From Gemmataceae bacterium (GTDB lineage Bacteria; Planctomycetota; Planctomycetia; Gemmatales; Gemmataceae): a stretch of DNA of 64,000 nt. Location: contig JALHPZ010000024.1 in assembly GCA_022842245.1 (NCBI GenBank), positions 1 through 64,000 on the forward strand, written 5' to 3'. Both the position numbers and the translations under genes were made by a program. This document shows, one piece after another, positions 34,201 through 42,532 of this stretch. Positions within the stretch are counted from its first letter, which is position 1, and the number at the start of each line of letters is the position of its first letter. Below the pieces are notes generated by a model that saw only the letters and a program-made list of their open reading frames with translations, was not told the origin of the DNA and ran no database searches.

Positions 34201-37035
34201 GTGCCGATCCCATCTGAACAACTGGCGGACGAGCTGCGCGGCCTCGTGCGCGGCGCGCTGATCACCGATCCACTCGGCCGCGGGCTGTACGCGACGGACG
34301 CGAGTCCGTTCCACCTTTTGCCGGCCGCGGTGGTGACGCCGCGGGACGAAGACGACCTGCGTGCCGTCGTGCGGTACGCGCACAGTCGCGGCGTGCCGAT
34401 CGTGCCTCGCGGCGCGGGCACGGGCCTCGCCGGCGAATCGCTCGGCTCCGGCCTCGTCCTCGACCTCAGCACGCACTTCCGCGCCCTCGGACCGATCCAC
34501 GGCGACACCGTCGAAGTCGAACCCGGCGTCACGCTCGCGGAACTGAACGCGGCGCTGGCGAAAGTCGGCCGGCGGTTCGCGCCCGATCCCGCCAGCGGAG
34601 CGAGCTGCACGCTCGGCGGCATGATCGCCACGAACGCCAGCGGCGGCACCGCGTTCCTCCACGGCACCACGCGCGACCACGTTCACTCCCTCCGCTTCGT
34701 CCTCGACGATGGCTCCGTTTGCGGGCCGGACGATCCCTTTCCCGCCGAGCGCGTCGCGGCGCTGCGAACTTTGCAAGACGAGAACCGGGAACTCATCGAA
34801 GCGAACCGGCCGCGGCTGCGCTTCGATCGTTGCGGCTATGCGCTGCACGAATCCGACCTTGCCCGGTTGTTCGTCGGCAGCGAAGGCACGCTCGGCATCG
34901 CGACGCGCGCGACCCTGCGCACCGTTCCGCTCGCCGGCGGCGTCGCGCAGTTCGTGGTCGGCTACGCCACGCTGGACGCCGCCCTGCACGCCGGTCCGGC
35001 GCTGCGCGTGTCGCCGGGAATGGCCGGGTGCGACGTGCTGGATCAGCGGTTGCTCTCACTGGCGAAGGTGCCGTTCGTGCCGCCGCTGGTCGGAGCCGTG
35101 TTGATCGGCACGATCGAAGGCGAAACGGAGAAGGACGCCCTGGAACTGGGCCAGCGGGCGATCGACGCGGCGCGGGCACTGGGCGAGAGTGTGACGATCC
35201 AGGAGCCGACGTGCGAACCGACGGAGCTGGCGCGCATCGGGGCGTTCCGCGAGTCGGCGGTGTCGGGGCTTTACGCGATCGGGCGCGGGCGTCGGCCGGA
35301 GGCGTTCATCGAGGACGCGGCCGTGCCGGGGGACCGGCTGCCGGAGTTCGTGGCGAAACTCCAGGATCTGCTGCGGGCGAACGAGATCAACGCCTCGTTC
35401 CTGATTCACTTGCTCGCGGGTCAGGTGCACGCGCGGCCGATGCTCGACCTCGGCGACCCGATCGACCGCGAGAAGATGTGGCCGCTGGCGGACAAGGCGC
35501 ATGCACTGACGATGGAACTGGGCGGCACGATCAGCACGCAACACGGCGTGGGCCTGGCGCGCACTCCGTGGGTGGAAAAACAGCGCGGAGCGCTGCTGCC
35601 GGTGGACCGCGAGCTGAAGCGCATCTTCGACCCGAAGAACATCCTGAACCCCGGCAAGCTGCTCGGACCGGATCCGAGCCGTCCGGCGTGGCCGATGATT
35701 CCAGTGCGGAGTGCGGAGTGCGGAGTGCGGAGTGATGAAAAGACAGTCAAGAAACCCACGTTGTTGATTTGGAATGAAACGAGTCCGATCGAGGAAGCCG
35801 CCAAGTGCAATGGTTGCGGGGACTGCCGGCCGCGGACCGGTCCGACGCGCATGTGTCCGGTGTTTCGCGCGACCGGGACGGAAGCGGCCACGCCACGCGC
35901 GAAGGCGAATGCTCTCAAACGGCTCGAGGATCCGACGAAACTGGGTGGGGACGCGCTGGCGGAGGTCGCGGCGCACTGCGTGAACTGTCGGATGTGCCGG
36001 GACGAATGCCGGGCGAAGGTGGACGTGCCGAAGATGATGCTGGAGGCGAAGGCGGCGCGCTACGCCGAGCACGGGTTCCGACGCCATGACTGGTTGTTGG
36101 CGCGGGCGGAATCGCTCGCCCGGTTCGCCGGGCAGCTCTCGTGGACGATGAACACGCTGCTGGGTTCCCGTGCGGGGCGCTGGCTGCTGGAGAAGGCGTT
36201 CGGGTTATCGCGAACGGCTCCGGTGCCGCGATTCACGCACCGCACGTTCCTGCGTCGCGCCTGGTGGATGGGTCTGACCCGGCGCGGCCCGGCGGACCCG
36301 GGCGCGAAGAAGGTCGCGTACTTCGTGGATGTCTTCGCCAACTATTGCGATCCCGGCATCGGCGACGCCGCCGTCGCGGTGCTCCGGCACCACGGGTACG
36401 ACGTTCACGTGCCGTGGCGCCAGCGCGCCAGCGGCATGACGCCGCTAACGTATGGCGACGCCGACTCCGCCCGCGACTCCGCCCGATACAACCTGCGCGC
36501 GCTCGCGGAACTCGTCCGCGACGGCTACACGATCGTCTGCTCGGAACCGGCCGCCGCCATCATGCTCACGCAGGATTATCCGGCGCTGTCCGACGACCCC
36601 GACGCGGCGCTCGTGGCCCGGCACACCGTCGAACTGGTCGCATTCCTCGGCGAGCTGCAAGCACGCGGCGAGTTGAAACCGCCGTCCCGTGCCCTGCCCG
36701 TCGGCCTGGGGCACCATGTACCGTGCCACGTCAAGGCGCTGGGACGCATCGCTGCGCCGGCGATTCTCGCGAACATCCCCGACGCGACGATCGACACGAT
36801 CGATGCCGGCTGCTCCGGCATGGCCGGCACCTGGGGCCTCGGAGTCCGCAATCGCGAGCGCTCCTTCGAAGCCGGAGCCTCGATGATCGCCGCGCTCGAT
36901 CGCCCGCGCATCCTCTACGGGTCCACCGAATGCTCCGCCTGCCGCCTGCGCATGCAGGACGCCACCGGCAAGCGCACCTTCCACCCCGTGCAATGGCTCG
37001 CCCACGCCTATGGACTCGTCGAACTCGAACTTTGA
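34201..37035 (+). CDS. Fused FAD-linked oxidase / Fe-S oxidoreductase (GlcD-GlcF type)
   Basis: A 944-residue fusion. Residues about 35-480 are a GlcD/D-lactate-dehydrogenase-type flavoprotein: PRGAGTGLAGES, PDPASGASCTLGGMIATNASGG and a C-terminal part ending QHGVGLARTPW...FDPKNILNPGKLL. A linker (about 500-515) follows. Then comes a ferredoxin-like module with CNGCGDC (from C536) and CVNCRMCRDEC (from C593), and a CCG-type C-terminal half with VPCHVKALG and DAGCSGMAGTWGLG. It probably oxidises a 2-hydroxy acid such as D-lactate or glycolate and passes electrons to quinone. The linker contains an in-frame intergenic-type repeat. The start is GTG. Confidence 0.93.
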   Translation: MPIPSEQLADELRGLVRGALITDPLGRGLYATDASPFHLLPAAVVTPRDEDDLRAVVRYAHSRGVPIVPRGAGTGLAGESLGSGLVLDLSTHFRALGPIHGDTVEVEPGVTLAELNAALAKVGRRFAPDPASGASCTLGGMIATNASGGTAFLHGTTRDHVHSLRFVLDDGSVCGPDDPFPAERVAALRTLQDENRELIEANRPRLRFDRCGYALHESDLARLFVGSEGTLGIATRATLRTVPLAGGVAQFVVGYATLDAALHAGPALRVSPGMAGCDVLDQRLLSLAKVPFVPPLVGAVLIGTIEGETEKDALELGQRAIDAARALGESVTIQEPTCEPTELARIGAFRESAVSGLYAIGRGRRPEAFIEDAAVPGDRLPEFVAKLQDLLRANEINASFLIHLLAGQVHARPMLDLGDPIDREKMWPLADKAHALTMELGGTISTQHGVGLARTPWVEKQRGALLPVDRELKRIFDPKNILNPGKLLGPDPSRPAWPMIPVRSAECGVRSDEKTVKKPTLLIWNETSPIEEAAKCNGCGDCRPRTGPTRMCPVFRATGTEAATPRAKANALKRLEDPTKLGGDALAEVAAHCVNCRMCRDECRAKVDVPKMMLEAKAARYAEHGFRRHDWLLARAESLARFAGQLSWTMNTLLGSRAGRWLLEKAFGLSRTAPVPRFTHRTFLRRAWWMGLTRRGPADPGAKKVAYFVDVFANYCDPGIGDAAVAVLRHHGYDVHVPWRQRASGMTPLTYGDADSARDSARYNLRALAELVRDGYTIVCSEPAAAIMLTQDYPALSDDPDAALVARHTVELVAFLGELQARGELKPPSRALPVGLGHHVPCHVKALGRIAAPAILANIPDATIDTIDAGCSGMAGTWGLGVRNRERSFEAGASMIAALDRPRILYGSTECSACRLRMQDATGKRTFHPVQWLAHAYGLVELEL
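35703..35734 (+). repeat. AGTGCGG heptamer repeat inside a coding region
   Basis: About 4.6 tandem copies of AGTGCGG lie in the linker of the FAD/Fe-S fusion and are read in frame as VRSAECGVRS. The same heptamer type occurs in the intergenic inverted repeat upstream of parB (58615-58856), so this looks like a dispersed repeat inserted into a gene. Confidence 0.75.
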
Positions 37036-37085
37036 CGCGCCCCGACTGGCGCTGGTAGAATTCCCACGTCGCGGAGCGGTCTTCC

Positions 37086-37835
37086 ATGATCAAGAAATTC
37101 AATCCGTTCGCCACGCACAATGGCTACCCGACCACGGATGCGCGCATCATGCCCGAATCGGACTGGCACCGCGACTTGATGCTCCAGCTCATCGAAACCC
37201 TGAAATCGCACTTCGCCGACGATCCGAACGTCTATGTCTCGGGCGACCTGCTCGTCCACTATTTCCGCGACGACCGGCGACGGCACGTTTCCCCGGACGT
37301 GTTCATGGTGCGCGGAGTCCCGAAGGGCCAACGACCGAACTACCTCGTCTGGGAGGAAGGCCCCCCGCACGTCGTCATCGAAGTCGCGTCGGCGACGACG
37401 CACAGCAAGGACACCGGCCGAAAATTCAAACTCTACCGCGACGTGCTCAAGGTCAAGGAATACTTCCTGTTTGATGCGAAAGAGGACCACCTGACGCCGT
37501 CGATGCAAGGCTACCGACTGGTCGACGGGCAATATCGATCGATCCGACCCAAGGACGGCCGGCTGCCGAGCCGCGTATTGGACCTGCACCTGGAACGCGA
37601 TGGATGGCAGTTGCGATTCTGGAATCCGGCGACGGGTCGCTGGATTCCGACGGATGCCGAGCGTGCCGACGAGGAGCGGCGCCGTGCCGACGAGGAACAA
37701 CGCCGTGCCGACGAGGTGCAACGCCGCGCCAACGAGGAGCGCAAAGCTCGGATCGCGGCCGAAGCGGAGGTCGCCCGCCTCCGCGAACTGCTCGCCCGGC
37801 AAACCCGACATGCGAACGGCAAGAATGGCCACTGA
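37086..37835 (+). CDS. Uma2/DUF820 family putative nuclease
   Basis: A 249-residue member of the Uma2 (DUF820) family, which has a PD-(D/E)XK nuclease fold and is greatly expanded in planctomycetes and cyanobacteria. Core motifs are VSPDVFMVRG (catalytic Asp), PHVVIEVASATTHSKDTGRKFKLYRD (E-x-V with the following Lys/Tyr) and KEYFLFDA. Residues about 194-235 are a charged tail of four nine-residue repeats of the RADEERRRADEEQ kind, predicted helical. The biological role of the family is unknown. moaD starts inside its last 11 bases. Confidence 0.9.
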   Translation: MIKKFNPFATHNGYPTTDARIMPESDWHRDLMLQLIETLKSHFADDPNVYVSGDLLVHYFRDDRRRHVSPDVFMVRGVPKGQRPNYLVWEEGPPHVVIEVASATTHSKDTGRKFKLYRDVLKVKEYFLFDAKEDHLTPSMQGYRLVDGQYRSIRPKDGRLPSRVLDLHLERDGWQLRFWNPATGRWIPTDAERADEERRRADEEQRRADEVQRRANEERKARIAAEAEVARLRELLARQTRHANGKNGH

Positions 37836-38085
37836 TTCGCTCGCCGTCCGCGTGCTGCTGTTCGCCCGCGCCCGGGAGCTGGCCGGCGCGGACACGATCG
37901 CGCTCACCCTGCCGTCGCCCGCCACGGTCGCTGACCTTCGCGCCGCCCTTGCGCATTTTCAACCGGCACTCGCCGCACTGCTCGCGCGTTCCGCCCTCGC
38001 CGTCAATCACGCCTTCGCCGACGATTCCACGCCACTTTCCCCTTCCGACGAAATTGCGCTCATCCCCCCGGTCAGCGGCGGCTAG
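37825..38085 (+). CDS. moaD: Molybdopterin synthase sulfur carrier subunit
   Basis: An 86-residue ubiquitin-fold protein ending in the essential Gly-Gly (PPVSGG), the site of thiocarboxylation. It has the family pattern VRVLLFARARELAGADTIAL and ALAVNHAFADDSTPLSPSDEIALIPP. The ATG at 37825 overlaps the Uma2 stop; an ATG at 37810 is possible. With MoaE, 10 bp downstream, it converts cyclic pyranopterin monophosphate to molybdopterin. Confidence 0.94.
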   Translation: MATDSLAVRVLLFARARELAGADTIALTLPSPATVADLRAALAHFQPALAALLARSALAVNHAFADDSTPLSPSDEIALIPPVSGG

Positions 38086-38095
38086 AATCGTTTCC

Positions 38096-38500
38096 ATGTT
38101 CCGGCTGACCCATTCCCCGATCGATTCCGCCGCGCTCACGGAATCCGTGCTTCGCCCGGGGTGTGGCGGCGTGGTCCTCTTCCTCGGCACGGTCCGCGAC
38201 CTCACCGGCGACGTGCGGACCGAGTTCCTCGAATACGAAGCCTACGCGCCGATGGCAGAGGCGAAGATGGCCGAGATCGAAGCCGACGTGAGGGCGCGGT
38301 GGCCCGTCGGCGACATGGCGATCGTCCACCGGCTCGGCCGACTGGACATCGGCGATGTCGCCGTCGCGATCGCCGTCAGTTGCCCGCACCGCGCGCAGGC
38401 GTTCGACGCCTGCCGGCACGCCATCGATCGCGTCAAGGAACTCGTTCCGATCTGGAAGAAGGAAAACGCCCCGGACGGCCGCGCCGACTGGGTTCATTAA
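38096..38500 (+). CDS. moaE: Molybdopterin synthase catalytic subunit
   Basis: A 134-residue catalytic subunit of molybdopterin synthase. Typical motifs are GGVVLFLGTVRD, LEYEAYAPMAEAKMAEIE, the central VHRLGRLDIGDVAVAIAVSCPHR with the substrate-binding His/Arg, and the C-terminal KELVPIWKKENAPDGRADW containing the active-site lysines. moaD and moaE form a compact pair; the other moa/moe genes are not in the window. Confidence 0.96.
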   Translation: MFRLTHSPIDSAALTESVLRPGCGGVVLFLGTVRDLTGDVRTEFLEYEAYAPMAEAKMAEIEADVRARWPVGDMAIVHRLGRLDIGDVAVAIAVSCPHRAQAFDACRHAIDRVKELVPIWKKENAPDGRADWVH

Positions 38501-38519
38501 CAACGCTCCGAGGAATCTC

Positions 38520-39149
38520 ATGGCCGTCGTTCCCTCGAATCTGCCGAAGGTTTATCTGGCCCGCCATGGCGAGACCGAATGGACCAAGACCGGCCAGCAC
38601 ACCGGCCGCACCGACATCCCGCTCACGCCGGACGGCGAGGAGGACGCCAAACTCATCGGCCTGCGAGTCGCCCACCTCCAATTCTCGCACGTCTTCACCA
38701 GCCCGCTCCAGCGCGCCAAGCGCACCAGCGAACTTGCCGGCTTTGCCGCTCTCGTCGATCCCGACCTCATGGAATGGGACTACGGCAGCTACGAAGGGAA
38801 GAAGACCGTCGATATCCGCAAGGAGAACCCCGGCTGGCAACTCGCCAAGCATGGCGCCCCCAACGGCGAGACGATCCAGCAGGTCGCCGCCCGCGCCGAC
38901 CGCGTCATCGCCAAGCTCAAGGCGCTCACCGGCAACATCCTCGTCTTCGCCCACGGGCACTACCTGCGCGTCTTCGCCGCCCGCTGGGTCGGCGCCGACC
39001 CGTCCTTCTGCCAACATCTGCTGCTCGGCACTTCCTCCATCAGCGTGCTCTACTTCGACCACGGCAAACTGGACGAACCCGCGATCATGCTCTGGAACGA
39101 CGACCGCCACCTCAGCGGCGAGGGCTGCGTGATTCCCGTGAAGAAGTAA
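38520..39149 (+). CDS. Histidine phosphatase (phosphoglycerate-mutase superfamily)
   Basis: A 209-residue branch-1 histidine phosphatase. The catalytic motif is LARHGETEW (RHG), with SPLQRAKRT, the acid Glu in MEWDYGSYEG, and the second catalytic His in VFAHGHYLRVFA. The GQHTGRTDIPLT stretch resembles the broad-specificity acid or sugar-phosphate phosphatases rather than true mutases. It starts 19 bp after moaE and is likely in the same transcript, without an obvious link to molybdenum cofactor synthesis. Confidence 0.92.
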   Translation: MAVVPSNLPKVYLARHGETEWTKTGQHTGRTDIPLTPDGEEDAKLIGLRVAHLQFSHVFTSPLQRAKRTSELAGFAALVDPDLMEWDYGSYEGKKTVDIRKENPGWQLAKHGAPNGETIQQVAARADRVIAKLKALTGNILVFAHGHYLRVFAARWVGADPSFCQHLLLGTSSISVLYFDHGKLDEPAIMLWNDDRHLSGEGCVIPVKK

Positions 39150-39190
39150 CTCGATCTGACGAATCGGCGGCGAATCGTCGTTCTGGTCGA

Positions 39191-42100
39191 TCACTTCTCG
39201 CTTGGCGTCGGCGCCGGTTCTCGCGGAAGCGTCGCGCGGAGCGCGGTGGCTTGCGCAATGCGGTTCGTCGCGGCGTAGCGCGACGCCAGCCGGTGACCGG
39301 CGTCGAAGAGGATCCGCGGTGATGTCGGCGGGATCGCGTCCTTCATTCGCAGTAGCCCTTCGTAGCCGGCTTTCAGGAACGGTTCCGCCTCGTCGCCCTT
39401 CGATAGACCTGCGAGCGCGGCGCCGAGCAGCGACCGTGCGTGGAATGTCGTCCACGCCTCCGATGCCAGTTTCTCCCGGATCGCCACGCATTCCCGCAGC
39501 ACCGGCTCGGCGGCCGCGAAGTCCTCCGCGTCCACGAGCACCTTGCCAACGTTCGCCAATAGGTTCGCCAGCTCCTCGGTGCCGGCGGGAACATCGGACC
39601 TCATCGCCGCGAGGTACTCCTTCGCGACGGTCGTCACGAGGCGGCGCCAGTCGTCGCGACCGTGCAGCGGGGCGAGGTCCGCGTCGGTGCCGAGCGTGCG
39701 CGCGGTTTGCGGGTTACGGAAATAGTTTGATGCCTTCAGTTCGCCCAGGACCTTCATCGCCCGATCGGCGAGTTCGACGCGGCGGAGGGAATCGTCGTCC
39801 TTCGCGCTCGCGAGGGCGAAGACGCAGGCGGCGTTGTATCGGATCGTGTTTGGCTGCAGGGGGGCGACGGGGACGCTCGCGGGCCCGGCGACGATGCGGA
39901 GGAGGCGCTCGGCTTCGGGGACGGCTTCGGGGCGGCCGGCGCGGGCGTCCTCCACCATCGCGACGCCGAAGACGTTGACGCCGATGCGCCGCACCCACTC
40001 GAAGGCGGGGCGGTCCTTCGTGAGGGCGTCCTCGATGGTGCGGAGGGCGTGGACGGTGGCGCGGTATTCGGCGCGCGGGGCGAAGGCGCGGTCGAGCTGC
40101 GAGAGGACGCTGAGGCCTTGGATCTTCTGAATCTGGTAGGTGGCGGTGCGCGGTTGGATGGCGAGCAGGCCGTCGAGGATGGCGATCGCCTGGCGGATGT
40201 CGGCGGCGATACGTCGTCCTTCGACGGGGTCGCGCGTCTGGATGGCCTCGACGAGGCCGAGCTGGATGGCGGACATGGCGCGGGTCTGGAGGAGTCGCTC
40301 GGCGTCGCGGGCAGTCGGTGCCGCCTTGGCGCTCAGTTCGCGGAGGATCGCGCTCGCCTCGCGGAAGTGCTTCGCCGCGAGCGGGAACTGGCCGGAGTTC
40401 ATGGCGAAGGTGCCGGCCATGTTCAGCGCGAATCCCAGTTCGAAACGCGAGGTGAAGGGCGCGTCCGGTGAACCGCCGAGTTCGCGGGCAAAGTCGAGGA
40501 CGGACTGGATGACTTCGGTGCCTCCGCCGCGGTTCTCCAACAGGATCAGGTACGAGCGGTAGGTGCGCGACTGAAGGAGTCGGCGCTGGTGGTCGAGGTT
40601 GGCCGGTTCGATTTTGACGGCGCGTTCGGCGAACTCGCCGGCGGCGTCGAAGGCGCGCCGGGATTCGTCGAATCGCGCCGACATGCTGGCGATGCTGCCG
40701 GCGACGATGCGCGCCTCGGCCGCACCAACCAGATACTCGACGCTCTCGGGGTTCTCGGCGAGCAGGCCGTCGAACAATTGCGTGGCCTGGCCGATGGCCT
40801 TGTCGGCCTCCGGCTGACGACCCAGCATCATGTACATTTCGCCGACGCGATGGTTGGCGCGGGCGACCTCGCGGCGCACCAGCGGGTCGGTCGAATCGTC
40901 GCCAGCCAGCTCGGCGATCAGCCCGACCGCGTCTTCGAGGATTCGTCGGCGTTCGTCCTGCAGGTCGGGGTTGGTGGCCCACTGCGTGCCGTTGACGCGC
41001 ACGGTGAGGCGGTCGACGAGGGCGATGGCGGATTCGAGACGCGCCTGCGCCTTGGCGCGGGCGGCGTCCGCCAGCTTGCGTTGCTCGGCCTCGTCCTGCC
41101 GTGCCTGCGCGGCCCGGACGTATGCCACGGACGTGCCGACAACACCGAAGCCCAGGATCGCCGCCGTCGCACCGCCGGCGACGAGCAGGATGCGGCGGCG
41201 GCGGTTGCCTTCTCGCACTTGCACGGCCGCGGTGGCGCGCTCCACCTCCGCCCGCTTCGCGCGCTCCTCCGCCTGCTGCCGGATCGCCGCCACCGCCTGC
41301 GCCACGGCCGCGCCGGTCGCAGGTCGATCGTTCGGCTCGAACGCGAGGCAACTCTTGCATAGCGCCACGACGTCCGCCTCGGCCCCGCAGGCGTCCAGCC
41401 GGGCGAAGGCGGCTTCGGTCTTGCCGCGCACGGCGTTCAGGCGCGTCGTCTCCGCCGTCGCGCCCTCGAAGGGCGGCTGGCCGGTGAGCAACACGCAGAG
41501 GACGGCACCGAGGCCGAAGACGTCGGTACGTTCGGAGATCTTGTCGATTTCGCCGGCGGCCTGTTCGGGCGGCATGAACTGCGGCGTTCCAAGGACGCTG
41601 CCGGCCTGCGTGATGGAGCCGTCGGATTCGCGCAGCGGCCTCGGTTCGGGTCGGTGGTCGATCGTCTCGGCCGGGTTCGAAGCGTGGTTGGGTCGTTCAG
41701 GCGCGGTGCCGAGAACCTTGGCGAGGCCCCAGTCCATCACCTGCACTTCGCCGTGGTCGCCGACCATGACGTTGGCGGGCTTGAGGTCGCGGTGGACGAC
41801 GCCCTGGGCGTGAGCGTAACCGACGGCCTGGCTGATGGCCTCGAAGACGCCGAGCCAGCGCGTCGGGTGCGGACCGTCGCGTTCGAGCAGTTCGGCGAGG
41901 GTGCGCCCGCGGATGAGCTTCATGGCGAGGAACGGTCTGCCTTCGTTCAGGGTGCCGACCTGGTGGACGGGCGGGATACCGGGGTGCTGGAGGCGGGCGG
42001 TGATGCGGGCTTCTTCGAGGAAGCGCAGGGCGGTGGTGGAACCGGGGGCGTAGCGGCCGCGGAGGAACTTGAGGGCGACTTCACGGTCGAGGGCCACGTC

Positions 42101-42247
42101 GCGCGCGCGGTAGACGACGCCCATGCCGCCGTGGCCGATCGCGTCGCCGAGTTCGTAGCCGGGTGGGCAGTCGGGCGCGTCGGCGGCGTCGGGGCGGTCG
42201 TCGCCCCCGGGGTCGGCGGCGCGGGTGGGTTCGTCGGACGTCGGCAT
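39191..42247 (-). CDS. Membrane Ser/Thr protein kinase with TPR-like tail
   Basis: A 1018-residue Pkn2-type kinase; the ATG at 42247 is chosen because the upstream open frame is low-complexity. Kinase domain about 31-310: glycine loop GHGGMGVVY (38-46), K60 in VALKFL, HRDLKPAN with D154, DWG (172-174), and TPQFMPPEQAAG in the activation segment. The domain is followed by a segment rich in Ala, Glu and Arg, a single membrane helix (about 345-370), and a long helical tail of degenerate TPRs ending with a region shared in style with the kinase at 20009. A C-terminal remnant of a third such gene lies just upstream. Confidence 0.94.
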   Translation of the reverse strand: MPTSDEPTRAADPGGDDRPDAADAPDCPPGYELGDAIGHGGMGVVYRARDVALDREVALKFLRGRYAPGSTTALRFLEEARITARLQHPGIPPVHQVGTLNEGRPFLAMKLIRGRTLAELLERDGPHPTRWLGVFEAISQAVGYAHAQGVVHRDLKPANVMVGDHGEVQVMDWGLAKVLGTAPERPNHASNPAETIDHRPEPRPLRESDGSITQAGSVLGTPQFMPPEQAAGEIDKISERTDVFGLGAVLCVLLTGQPPFEGATAETTRLNAVRGKTEAAFARLDACGAEADVVALCKSCLAFEPNDRPATGAAVAQAVAAIRQQAEERAKRAEVERATAAVQVREGNRRRRILLVAGGATAAILGFGVVGTSVAYVRAAQARQDEAEQRKLADAARAKAQARLESAIALVDRLTVRVNGTQWATNPDLQDERRRILEDAVGLIAELAGDDSTDPLVRREVARANHRVGEMYMMLGRQPEADKAIGQATQLFDGLLAENPESVEYLVGAAEARIVAGSIASMSARFDESRRAFDAAGEFAERAVKIEPANLDHQRRLLQSRTYRSYLILLENRGGGTEVIQSVLDFARELGGSPDAPFTSRFELGFALNMAGTFAMNSGQFPLAAKHFREASAILRELSAKAAPTARDAERLLQTRAMSAIQLGLVEAIQTRDPVEGRRIAADIRQAIAILDGLLAIQPRTATYQIQKIQGLSVLSQLDRAFAPRAEYRATVHALRTIEDALTKDRPAFEWVRRIGVNVFGVAMVEDARAGRPEAVPEAERLLRIVAGPASVPVAPLQPNTIRYNAACVFALASAKDDDSLRRVELADRAMKVLGELKASNYFRNPQTARTLGTDADLAPLHGRDDWRRLVTTVAKEYLAAMRSDVPAGTEELANLLANVGKVLVDAEDFAAAEPVLRECVAIREKLASEAWTTFHARSLLGAALAGLSKGDEAEPFLKAGYEGLLRMKDAIPPTSPRILFDAGHRLASRYAATNRIAQATALRATLPREPAPTPSEK

Positions 42248-42339
42248 GGTGGCGGTCCGGGGAGCGTTGAATACTGATTCGCCGCGCGCGGGCCGATCTT
42301 GCGCCCGTGCGCCCGCGGGGGCAGGGCGGGTTCGCGGGT

Positions 42340-42490
42340 CGGCGGGTATTTCCGCGCGAGGTCGCTTTCGAGGCGGCGGAAGTCGTCGCGGCCCCGAAGG
42401 GTGTCGAAGACGGGATCGAATCGCAGCCGGGTGGAATCGGCGAGTCCGGCGGCGACGGCGTGGTCGGCGTCGTCGCGCGCTGCGCCAGTG
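42340..42490 (-). pseudogene. C-terminal remnant of a kinase/TPR gene
   Basis: On the minus strand upstream of the kinase, out of its frame, the sequence reads DDADHAVAAGLADSTRLRFD and then PVFDTLRGRDDFRRLESDLA. This DPxFDxLRxxxxFxxL ending is the usual C-terminus of planctomycete Ser/Thr-kinase TPR proteins. There is no start codon or upstream domain, so it is a leftover of a tandem kinase gene that was deleted. Confidence 0.65.
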
Positions 42491-42532
42491 TACCAGCACC
42501 GAACCGGACCTACCAGAATCGACCGCGAACCG

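Noticed and set aside
33511..34989. 492-residue minus-strand open frame antisense to folE and the FAD oxidase
   Set aside because: Both plus-strand genes are unmistakable; the antisense frame is a GC-bias artefact.
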